In this document: one piece after another, positions 6,569-12,514 of the stretch
How positions within the stretch are numbered: the first letter of the stretch is position 1
Layout of the letters: each line of letters begins with the position of its first letter
Source: Pseudomonadota bacterium
GTDB lineage: Bacteria > Pseudomonadota > Alphaproteobacteria > Rhizobiales > Devosiaceae
Direction: 5' to 3'
Assembly (NCBI GenBank): GCA_023436745.1
Contig: JAEZHZ010000041.1
Location: forward strand, 1-12,514
DNA length: 12,514 bases
Made by a program: the position numbers and the translations under genes
The notes under the pieces: generated by a model
The model's database searches: none
What the model saw: only the letters and a program-made list of their open reading frames with translations
Told to the model about the DNA's origin: nothing

Positions 6569-8145
6569 GCGCTTACCGAAGTGACGGCCAGGGGGCGCCG
6601 CACCCTGGCCAGCAGCCAGTCAGCGTGCCGCAGTGCGAGCTGCAGGATCGTGAGCGTGGGATTGGCGCTGCCGGCGTTCGGGAACACTGAGGCGCTCACC
6701 ACACTCAGGTTATGGACCGAGTGACAAACAAGGTCGGGGTCCACCACTGAGGTCGCCGGATCCGTACCCATGCGCGTGCTGCCGGATGGGTGAGCATAGG
6801 GCTGTGCCGCATCGCAGAAGGCGCCCGAGGTGTCCTGCGGATCGATGAGCCAGGAGAGCGGGAAGCTCCGGTCGAGGCCTGTGCGGCTCCAATAGGCGCG
6901 CAGGCGATTAGCCACGGCTCTGAAGCAGGCCTCATCCTCCGGCTGTGGTGACCAGTCCAATGCGACCTTGGGCACACCGAAGCGATCCGTCTCGGTGGCG
7001 AGGGCGATGTGGTTGTCCCACTTGGGACGCTGCTCGATCGCGATCTGCATCCCGATCCTGACAGTCGACGGCATGAAGACCTGACGCTTGGCAAAACGCC
7101 AGTACGCCGCCTGTGCCACGAGAGGGAGCTCACCCAGGAGTGCGCCCACTTCCCACATGTTGAACTGACCGCTCTGGAGGGACCGGGCCACTGCCTTGAT
7201 CCGCGCGAGGCCACTCGAGGAGAGATCCATCGCGGGATAGACGAAGGCGCTGCTGGTCCGCAGTTTTTCCTGGGCCTGCTGCGTGAAGTCCAGGTGCAGG
7301 CTGCGGCGGGTACCCTTGATGTAGTGGTATCCGAACAGATGGTTTCCCAAGTCCTGGTCGGGCCGCATGACAGTGGCCACTTCGGCCTTGAGATGATCCT
7401 GGAAGTAGCGTCCGAGAACACTGCCCCTGCCGAAGACCTGATCACCCGCCTGGCGGTCCAGCCACAAGAGCAGCCGCGTAGACTCGATTGTTCCGGCGGC
7501 AATGATGAAGTGATCGGCGGCAACCCTGACGGAACCGCCTGAGAGGCTGTGCGCCTCCAGCGCCTTCAACCTGCCGGCGTCGGCATCTACGTGAATCTCG
7601 TTGACCGTGGCGTCGAGGAAGATGGCGAGATTCTCGCTGTTGCGAAGCTCGCGCCCCCATAGGGTCGCGAGATTGCAGTTTCTATAGTTGATCCACTTGG
7701 CAAGGCGGCTGGTGAAATCTTCGTCTCGCGAGGGAAAGACATCACCCAGCCCCACACTCTCTACGGCCGGGGCTCCGAAGGCGCCGTGGGCAACGCCGAA
7801 CTCATCCTCGATTTCGGAGAGATAGCCCTCGAGCTCGGAGTACGAAAAGGGCCACCCCTCCGCGCCGATGTGGCGACGCTCGCTCGCATCGCTGGCATAG
7901 ATGGGCACAAGCCTACCGCCCCAGCGCATGGACGAGCCACCGAGCCCCCGGTACCGGCCATCCATGGGGCGCGTATAGCGTCCCCCGATGTCCACGATCG
8001 TGTTCAGGCTCTGGCTGTGCTGGTCGAAGACCGCCTTGCCGCTCTCCAGAACCACCACGCGGCGCCCTGCCCTTGCCAGTCGCCTGGCCATGAACAATCC
8101 TGCCATGCCGCCGCCGACAATGCAGAACTCTGCGCGCCGGAACAA
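6565..8145 (-). CDS. GMC-family FAD-dependent oxidoreductase
   Basis: A protein of about 526 residues. The FAD-binding dinucleotide motif is IVGGGMAGLF (9-18), followed by the GMC signature RGLGGSSMRWGG (66-77). The C-terminus has HPSGSTRMG (His452) and PNAGSANPT (Asn495), the catalytic His/Asn pair of the family. GMC enzymes oxidise alcohols, sugars or polyols; the sequence does not show the substrate, and no signal peptide or membrane segment is seen. The start is uncertain. The TTG at 8145 is the only standard start codon, but in-frame sequence continues upstream without a stop to 8229. CTG at 8190 would add LKITVIDISSASQGA, resembles the usual GMC N-terminus, and has AGGGAG 3 nt before it. 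The gene faces the sugar-nucleotide operon and overlaps its last stop by 4 bp. Confidence 0.87.
   Translation of the reverse strand: MFRRAEFCIVGGGMAGLFMARRLARAGRRVVVLESGKAVFDQHSQSLNTIVDIGGRYTRPMDGRYRGLGGSSMRWGGRLVPIYASDASERRHIGAEGWPFSYSELEGYLSEIEDEFGVAHGAFGAPAVESVGLGDVFPSRDEDFTSRLAKWINYRNCNLATLWGRELRNSENLAIFLDATVNEIHVDADAGRLKALEAHSLSGGSVRVAADHFIIAAGTIESTRLLLWLDRQAGDQVFGRGSVLGRYFQDHLKAEVATVMRPDQDLGNHLFGYHYIKGTRRSLHLDFTQQAQEKLRTSSAFVYPAMDLSSSGLARIKAVARSLQSGQFNMWEVGALLGELPLVAQAAYWRFAKRQVFMPSTVRIGMQIAIEQRPKWDNHIALATETDRFGVPKVALDWSPQPEDEACFRAVANRLRAYWSRTGLDRSFPLSWLIDPQDTSGAFCDAAQPYAHPSGSTRMGTDPATSVVDPDLVCHSVHNLSVVSASVFPNAGSANPTLTILQLALRHADWLLARVRRPLAVTSVSA
6586..6610. terminator. Possible hairpin terminator between converging genes
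   Basis: GGCCAGGG (6586-6593) pairs perfectly with CCCTGGCC (6603-6610), an 8-bp GC-rich stem with a 9-nt loop. It starts 17 nt after the stop of the plus-strand operon and lies inside the last codons of the opposing GMC gene. No T-run follows on either strand, so it is not a classic intrinsic terminator. It could slow polymerase or protect an mRNA 3' end. Confidence 0.35.
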
Positions 8146-8420
8146 TGCGCCTTGGCTTGCGGAAGAAATATCGATGACGGTGATTTTCAGACACTCCCTA
8201 AACCGTCGCCACGGAAGAGGCTCTGACTAGACTCAGCAGTCCACATGATTACCCGAATACTGAGTCCGCAGGTCATGCAGTCTCGGATGCGGGAGCAAGA
8301 TCTTGAATAGGCTGAAGGGGCTATGGCTGCTCCACGGCGGCACCAGCATCAATATCGAACAAGACTGGATGGATGTCGTCGCACGCGCGGCAGCGCCAGC
8401 ACACGATACTGGAGGCCCAA
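8146..8420. promoter_or_regulatory. Divergent intergenic region between GMC gene and glycosyltransferase operon
   Basis: Up to 275 nt separate the two outward-facing units (230 nt if the GMC gene starts at CTG 8190), and promoters for both are expected here. I find no convincing -35/-10 pair: TTGAAT at 8303-8308 has only a poorly spaced TATGGC after it. GGAGG at 8411-8415 is the ribosome binding site that supports the TTG start at 8421. An inverted repeat lies at 8230-8266. Confidence 0.4.
8230..8266. repeat. 7-bp inverted repeat in divergent region
   Basis: GACTCAG (8230-8236) and CTGAGTC (8260-8266) are exact inverted copies with 23 nt between them. The position between divergent genes would suit a regulator binding site, but the arms are short and this could be chance. 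Confidence 0.25.
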
Positions 8421-9626
8421 TTGAGCAAGCCGCGGCACGTCCTGATCCTGGTCGAGAACCTGCCCGTGCCGTTCGACCGGCGTGTCTGGCAGGAGGCACA
8501 GGCGCTCCGGCAGGATGGCCATTCCGTCTCGGTCATCTGTCCGAAGGGCAAGGGCCATACCGCGGCCTACGAGGTCCTCGATGGGGTGCACATTTACCGG
8601 CACGCGCTGGTGGAGGCGACGTCGGCGCGCGGGTACCCGGCGGAGTACCTGACGGCACTGGCCCACCAACTGCGCCTCTCGCTGCGCGTCAAGCGACGGC
8701 AACGCATCGATGTCATTCAGGCCTGCAACCCTCCGGATCTGCTGTTCCTCGTGGCGCTTTTCCACCGGGTCCTCTTCGGCACCCGGTTCTTGTTCGATCA
8801 CCACGATCTTAGTCCGGAGCTCTATCTCAGCCGCTTCGGCCGGGCGGACCTGCTGTATCTGGTGTTGCGTTTCCTGGAACGGCTGACGTTCCGCTTGGCG
8901 GACGCCAGCATCGCCACGAACGAAACGTTCAAGCAGATCGCCGTCGAACGGGGACAGATGGCGCCGGAGCGCGTCTTCGTCGTCAAGAGCTATCCCGATC
9001 CTGTCAAGCTGCAGCGCCAGCCTCCGGAGCCCGCGCTCATGGCACGCGGCAAGTTTTTGGTCGGCTATGTCGGCATCATGGGGCAGCAGGACGGCGTCGA
9101 GACGCTGATCCGCGCGATGGACGAGATCGTCTACGGTCGAGGCCGCTCGGACATCTACGCCGTGCTCATCGGCGACGGGCCCGAGTACCAGCGCCTGCAG
9201 GAGCTCGCGCGGACGCTGCGCCTTGATCACGCCCTGCACTTCACGGGCTATCTCTCCGGACCCGCCCTGCTCCGCAACCTTTCCGCCATCGATCTCGGGG
9301 TGATCCCCGATCCGCCGAACGGCTGCAATGAGAAACTGTCGATGAACAAGGTGTTCGAATACATGATGCTCGGCATTCCGTTCGTCCAGTTCGACCTCGG
9401 CCAGGCCAGGCGTGAAGCTGGCGCCGCCGCACTTGTGGCAGCCAGCCATTCCGCGTCCGCCCTGGCCGACGTCATCATCCAGCTCGCCGACCAGCCCGAG
9501 CAGCGCCGGCAGATGGCAGAGACGGCCCAGACAATCGCGCGACGGGACTTTCAATGGTCCACTGAAGCAACGCGCTATGTCGGCGCCATCCAGTCGATTT
9601 TCGCCGGGCAGGAGGTGCTGTCATGA
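8421..9626 (+). CDS. GT4-type glycosyltransferase
   Basis: A 401-residue GT-B glycosyltransferase. The N-terminal domain opens with RHVLILVENLPVPFDRRVWQEA (acceptor side). The C-terminal nucleotide-sugar domain has GYVGIMGQQDGVETLIRA (215-232), VLIGDGPE (248-255) and NKVFEYMMLGIP (309-320), where Glu313 corresponds to the second glutamate of the usual EX7E motif. It would add a sugar from a nucleotide donor to a lipid-linked glycan at the inner membrane face. I chose TTG at 8421 because GGAGG sits 5 nt upstream and the conserved sequence begins right after it; an ATG at 8373 adds 16 residues without a ribosome binding site. It is first in a three-gene coupled run and overlaps the next gene by 4 bp. 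Confidence 0.88.
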   Translation: MSKPRHVLILVENLPVPFDRRVWQEAQALRQDGHSVSVICPKGKGHTAAYEVLDGVHIYRHALVEATSARGYPAEYLTALAHQLRLSLRVKRRQRIDVIQACNPPDLLFLVALFHRVLFGTRFLFDHHDLSPELYLSRFGRADLLYLVLRFLERLTFRLADASIATNETFKQIAVERGQMAPERVFVVKSYPDPVKLQRQPPEPALMARGKFLVGYVGIMGQQDGVETLIRAMDEIVYGRGRSDIYAVLIGDGPEYQRLQELARTLRLDHALHFTGYLSGPALLRNLSAIDLGVIPDPPNGCNEKLSMNKVFEYMMLGIPFVQFDLGQARREAGAAALVAASHSASALADVIIQLADQPEQRRQMAETAQTIARRDFQWSTEATRYVGAIQSIFAGQEVLS

Positions 9627-10525
9627 TCAGCGTCATCATTCCGCACCTGAACCAGCCCGAGGCTCTGGATCGCGGGCTGGCCGCACTGTCAGCGCAGGAA
9701 GGGATGGATGGTCCCCACGAGATCATCGTCGTCGACAATGGGTCCCGGGAACTCCCCACCGAGATCTGCAGCAAGTACCCGCAGACAGTGCTGCTGAGCC
9801 AACCGATCCCCGGCCCGGGCCCCGCGCGCAACATGGGAGTGGCACACGCAAAGGGCGACATCCTGGCCTTCATCGACGCAGACTGCGTCGCTACGCCGGA
9901 CTGGCTGGCGGCCATCGAGCGCCACTTCCGGGATTCACCCGACAGCAGCGTCATAGGCGGTGACGTGCGCATCCTGCAGAAGGACGCGAAACGGCCGACG
10001 ATGCTTGAGGCTTACGAGAGCGTCTTCGCGTTCCGGATGAAGGAATACATCAAGGAGAAGGGCTTTACCGGTGGCGGCAACCTGGCAGTACGCGCCTGGG
10101 TCTTCCGCAAGGTCGGCAATTTCCTCGGCATCAACATCGCCGAGGACACGGAGTGGGGCCAGCGTGCCAGCAGCATGGGATACCGGGTGCGGTACGAGCC
10201 GACCATGATCGTGTTCCATCCCGCGCGGTCCTGCTTCCAGGAGCTGGTGGCCAAGTGGGACCGGCACATTTCGCACGACCTGCACGAAATCCGGCAGCGC
10301 CGCAACTGGCGCGCCCTGTGGACGGCACGCGCCTTCGCGGTGCTCGTGTCGCCTCTGGCGGAACTGCCGCGCATCGTCGCCTCAGATCGCCTCAGCGGGC
10401 CCAGGGCGCGATGGCTGGCCATGATCGGAGTGGTCCGAATTCGCCTCTACCGCAGCGTGGCGATGCTGGCCGCTTCGATGAACGCGGACCCCTCTCCCTC
10501 TGCAGCACGGTGGAACAGATCTTGA
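9623..10525 (+). CDS. GT2-family glycosyltransferase
   Basis: A 300-residue GT-A glycosyltransferase. The nucleotide-binding start is MISVIIPHLNQ, with IIVVDNGS at 34-41, and the metal-binding DXD is Asp85-Ala-Asp87 in FIDADC. TGGGNLAVR (149-157) and AEDTEWGQR (173-181, acidic catalytic region) are further family marks. The C-terminal third (LWTARAFAVLVSPLAELP, then RWLAMIGVVRIRLY) is hydrophobic and basic, consistent with membrane association. GGAGG lies 7 nt before the ATG, which overlaps the previous stop as ATGA. It transfers one sugar of the repeat unit; donor and linkage cannot be read from sequence. Its stop overlaps the next gene start as TTGA. Confidence 0.88.
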   Translation: MISVIIPHLNQPEALDRGLAALSAQEGMDGPHEIIVVDNGSRELPTEICSKYPQTVLLSQPIPGPGPARNMGVAHAKGDILAFIDADCVATPDWLAAIERHFRDSPDSSVIGGDVRILQKDAKRPTMLEAYESVFAFRMKEYIKEKGFTGGGNLAVRAWVFRKVGNFLGINIAEDTEWGQRASSMGYRVRYEPTMIVFHPARSCFQELVAKWDRHISHDLHEIRQRRNWRALWTARAFAVLVSPLAELPRIVASDRLSGPRARWLAMIGVVRIRLYRSVAMLAASMNADPSPSAARWNRS

Positions 10526-11436
10526 ACCAAGTGACAGTCACCAAGACCAAGAAGACCAAAAGGACAGTCACCCAGCCGCTGCAACTCGGCGTGGTGATCG
10601 TCACGTACAACAGCGCCGACGCGCTGCGCGAACTGCTCGATTCGCTGGAGCAGGCTCTGGCGGGCATCGAGCGCACCAAGGTCCTGATCGTCGACAACCT
10701 TTCGAGCGACAACTCGGTCGAGATCGGCGAACGCCATCCCTTGGCGCCCACGGTGATCCGGAACTCGACGAACGCAGGCTATTCGGCCGCGATCAACATC
10801 GCAGCCGGCATGCTGCCCCCCGAGGCGGACATGCTCATCCTCAACCCCGACATCCGGCTACTGCCGGGGTCGGTCGCGAAGCTGCTTGCGGCTGCCCGAA
10901 GCGAGGATGTCGGGGTTGTAACGCCGTTGATCCTCAACAGCGACGGCTCAATCGCCACCTCGCTCAGGCGCGAGCCCCGGCTGATAGACATGTGGTGCCA
11001 GGCGATACTTGGCCCAGCGATCAGTGCGCGGCTGGGCGTCGGCGAGGCGATTGCGCGTCCGGCGGCGTACGGCAAGCCCTGCACCGTCGACTGGGCCACC
11101 GGCGCCATCCTGCTGGTCAGCAGCCGCGCGCGGCAACGGGTCGGGCAATGGGACGAGAGCTTCTTTCTCTACAGCGAGGAAGTCGACTACCAGCGCCGGG
11201 TGCGCGAGGCGGGCCTGCGCGTCGTGTTCGAACCCGCGGCACATGCCTTTCACGCCGGCGGTGAATACCAGCGCAACGTGGCGCTCACCTCGGTGCTGAC
11301 AAGCAACCAGATCCGCTACTTCGCCAGGCACCACGGGATGCTGCAGACTGCTCTGTTTCGCACGGCGATCATCACCTTCGGCCTGCTGCGGGCCTGGCGC
11401 AGCAGAGCGCACCGAGCATCGATACTAGTGGCCTAG
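10522..11436 (+). CDS. GT2-family glycosyltransferase, WbbL/rhamnosyltransferase-like
   Basis: A protein of about 304 residues. LGVVIVTYNSADAL (22-35), VLIVDNLSSDNS (54-65) and ILNPDIRLLPGSV (106-118) match the WbbL/RfbF-type branch of GT2, where Asn-Pro-Asp stands in for DXD. WATGAILLVSS (191-201) and FFLYSEEVDYQRRV (214-227) supply the acceptor and acidic catalytic region. Such enzymes often transfer rhamnose or another deoxysugar, but the donor is not proven here. A C-terminal stretch (LFRTAIITFGLLRAW, 278-292) may touch the membrane. The start is not certain: TTG at 10522 overlaps the previous stop (TTGA), and GTG at 10510 or 10531 are alternatives. The first 18 residues form an unusual Lys/Thr-rich tail that is not part of the GT2 fold. 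Confidence 0.85.
   Translation: MNQVTVTKTKKTKRTVTQPLQLGVVIVTYNSADALRELLDSLEQALAGIERTKVLIVDNLSSDNSVEIGERHPLAPTVIRNSTNAGYSAAINIAAGMLPPEADMLILNPDIRLLPGSVAKLLAAARSEDVGVVTPLILNSDGSIATSLRREPRLIDMWCQAILGPAISARLGVGEAIARPAAYGKPCTVDWATGAILLVSSRARQRVGQWDESFFLYSEEVDYQRRVREAGLRVVFEPAAHAFHAGGEYQRNVALTSVLTSNQIRYFARHHGMLQTALFRTAIITFGLLRAWRSRAHRASILVA
10533..10572 (+). repeat. Short direct repeat with AAGACCA units inside a coding start
   Basis: GACAGTCACC occurs at 10533-10542 and again at 10563-10572. Between the copies, AAGACCAA units recur almost in tandem. The stretch is clearly poorer in GC than its surroundings and encodes TVTKTKKTKRTVT, the N-terminal tail of the GT2 gene. The pattern suggests local duplication or slippage. 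The copies are 30 bp apart, so gain or loss of a unit keeps the frame. Confidence 0.5.
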
Positions 11437-11488
11437 CTTCCGCTTCGTCCTGCCCGTGACTACATGAACTGGGAGTAGCCGAGCTGCG
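11437..11488 (+). other. 52-nt gap between glycosyltransferase and deacetylase genes
   Basis: This gap breaks the run of overlapping genes. It holds a four-codon ATG-to-TAG reading frame at 11464-11478 and no clear hairpin. A ribosome binding site for the deacetylase is weak: GGGAG at 11471-11475 is 13 nt away, GAG at 11481 is 5 nt away. Confidence 0.3.
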
Positions 11489-12151
11489 ATGAACATCATC
11501 AACTTCCACGGCGTGGGCGAACCCCAGCGCAGTCTCGATCCCGGTGAACAACCCTTCTGGCTCGATGTCCGGCAGTTTCGCGACATTCTGGACCGTGTGG
11601 CGAACCATCCCGATCGGCGGCATCTCGAGATCACGTTCGACGACGGCAACATTTCCGACGTCAATGTGGCGCTGCCGGAGCTTAAGGCGCGAGGGCTCTC
11701 GGCGACCTTCTTCGTGCTCACCGGGCGTCTCGGCCGGAAGGGGTCGCTGTCACAAAGAGACGTGCGCACGCTGATGGACAACGGAATGGCAATAGGAAGC
11801 CACGGGCCCGACCACGCTGACCTCACCACCCTGCCCCCGCACCAGATTGCCGGGGACCTCAGGCGATCACGGCGGATACTGGAGGACTGCACCGGGTGCG
11901 CACTCCGCGACTTCGCCATTCCGTTTGGCCGCTACAACGCCGGCGCATTGCGGGGTATTCGCGAGGCGGGGTTCGCACGTGCCTATACTTCGGATGGTGG
12001 CCGTGCTCGCGAGAGCGCCTTCCTCCAGCCCCGCCGGTCCCTGCGATCCGACATGTCGGAAAAGGAGATCTCCGCAGCCCTGAACGGCCACGTAGCGCCC
12101 CTGAAGCGGCTGAGGCGGATGGTCGGCATGGGGCTCAAGCGGTTCCAGTAG
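11489..12151 (+). CDS. Polysaccharide deacetylase (NodB domain, CE4-like)
   Basis: A 220-residue protein made almost entirely of a NodB fold. Motif 1 is ITFDDGN (48-54), with Asp51 as likely base and Asp52 as metal ligand. Motif 2 is SHGPDH (104-109), giving His105 and His109. Motif 3 is probably FAIPFGRYN (142-150). TFFVLTGRLG (73-82) is the usual inner strand. CE4 enzymes remove N- or O-acetyl groups from sugars using a divalent metal. The N-terminus starts directly with the fold (MNIINFHGVG) and shows no signal peptide or membrane anchor, so it should act in the cytoplasm, perhaps on lipid-linked precursors, unlike periplasmic chain-tailoring deacetylases. It follows the glycosyltransferases after a 52-nt gap, and its end overlaps a converging gene by 17 bp. 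Confidence 0.87.
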   Translation: MNIINFHGVGEPQRSLDPGEQPFWLDVRQFRDILDRVANHPDRRHLEITFDDGNISDVNVALPELKARGLSATFFVLTGRLGRKGSLSQRDVRTLMDNGMAIGSHGPDHADLTTLPPHQIAGDLRRSRRILEDCTGCALRDFAIPFGRYNAGALRGIREAGFARAYTSDGGRARESAFLQPRRSLRSDMSEKEISAALNGHVAPLKRLRRMVGMGLKRFQ

Positions 12152-12514
12152 GCACAGCCTCACGGCGGCGCCCGCCAGGTGCACCGACCAAGTCCCGGAA
12201 CACCTCTTCCATGCAGGCTATGCGGTGTTCCCAAAGAGCCGTGCTCTGAACATGCCGATAAGCGGCAGCGCCCATTGCCTCACGCAGAGGCCGGTCCACC
12301 GTCAACCGGCGAAGGGCCTCTGCCACGCGCACGGCCAAATCCTGCGGCGTAGTGACAGGCAGGCGGTAGGCGCAATCATCATTGACGGCCGCCGCAGGTC
12401 CGCCCCGGTCACACACGATCAGTGGCAGACCAAAGCTCATGGCCTCGAGCGTCACGTTTCCTCCGGGCTCGCGGAAACTGGGAAACACGAAGATGTCGGC
12501 AGACTGATAGTGGC
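12135..12514 (-). CDS. GT4-type glycosyltransferase, C-terminal part (runs off right edge)
   Basis: The last 125 residues of a GT-B glycosyltransferase; the frame is open to the window edge. ADIFVFPSFREPGGNVTLEAMSFGLPLIV holds the complete EX7E motif, Glu-Pro-Gly-Gly-Asn-Val-Thr-Leu-Glu, which binds the donor nucleotide sugar. The following CDRGGPAAAVND and the helical tail ending in EVFRDLV are normal for the family. The true start lies outside the window; a GTG at 12488 is only an internal valine codon. The gene converges on the deacetylase, and its TGA lies inside that gene (17-bp overlap). It probably belongs to a second, minus-strand part of the same polysaccharide locus. Confidence 0.87.
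   Translation of the reverse strand, partial: HYQSADIFVFPSFREPGGNVTLEAMSFGLPLIVCDRGGPAAAVNDDCAYRLPVTTPQDLAVRVAEALRRLTVDRPLREAMGAAAYRHVQSTALWEHRIACMEEVFRDLVGAPGGRRREAVPTGTA

Noticed and set aside
7913..8194. GTG-started minus frame overlapping the start of the GMC gene
   Set aside because: It is out of frame with the FAD-binding motif, and its Arg-rich translation resembles no protein; it shares the AGGGAG site only by position.
8303..8327. TTGAAT and TATGGC as a promoter
   Set aside because: The spacing is only 13 nt and the -10 match is poor.
8349..9554. 401-codon minus-strand open frame
   Set aside because: It is antisense to the GT4 gene, which has a full set of family motifs; no ribosome binding site or domain supports it.
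11464..11478. Four-codon ATG frame before the deacetylase
   Set aside because: Too short to call a leader peptide, with no attenuator structure or regulatory codons around it.
12164..12176. GGCGG/CCGCC hairpin near the convergent overlap
   Set aside because: The stem is only 5 bp with a 3-nt loop, there is no T-run, and it lies in the coding end of the minus-strand glycosyltransferase; common in GC-rich DNA.

Overview
The window is a GC-rich (about two-thirds GC by eye), densely packed bacterial surface-polysaccharide locus, most likely exopolysaccharide, capsule or O-antigen. Gram-negative Pseudomonadota is the best guess from GC, gene families and operon style, but nothing here fixes a genus. 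Both ends cut through genes. I see no tRNA, rRNA, CRISPR, insertion sequence or phage gene.

Layout. (1) Positions 1-868, minus strand: an acyl carrier protein followed by a GNAT-fold acyltransferase that runs off the left edge. (2) Positions 869-1040: a divergent intergenic region. (3) Positions 1041-6568, plus strand: six genes, each overlapping the next by 4-11 bp. They are a WbpD/WlbB-like hexapeptide N-acetyltransferase, a Gfo/Idh/MocA sugar-nucleotide dehydrogenase, a DegT-family PLP aminotransferase, a second hexapeptide acyltransferase, an NAD-dependent epimerase/dehydratase and a second DegT aminotransferase. (4) Positions 6565-8145, minus strand: a GMC-family FAD oxidoreductase that converges on the block before it, with stop codons overlapping. 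(5) Positions 8146-8420: a second divergent intergenic region. (6) Positions 8421-11436, plus strand: three coupled glycosyltransferases (GT4-type, GT2-type, GT2-type). (7) Positions 11489-12151, plus strand: a NodB-type polysaccharide deacetylase without a visible signal peptide. (8) Positions 12135-12514, minus strand: the C-terminal part of another GT4 glycosyltransferase, with its stop codon inside the end of the deacetylase gene.

How the genes may work together. The first three genes of block 3 match the order of chemistry for UDP-2,3-diacetamido-2,3-dideoxy-glucuronic acid: oxidation at C3, transamination, N-acetylation (Wbp/Wlb route, by family resemblance). The next three (acyltransferase, epimerase, aminotransferase) look like a second amino-sugar or acyl-sugar branch. 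The glycosyltransferases would use these nucleotide sugars to build the repeat unit, and the deacetylase and GMC oxidoreductase could tailor precursor or glycan. The ACP next to an acyltransferase raises the possibility that an ACP-borne acyl group is placed on an amino sugar. No initiating phosphoglycosyltransferase, flippase, polymerase, chain-length regulator or UDP-sugar 6-dehydrogenase lies in the window, so these must be elsewhere.
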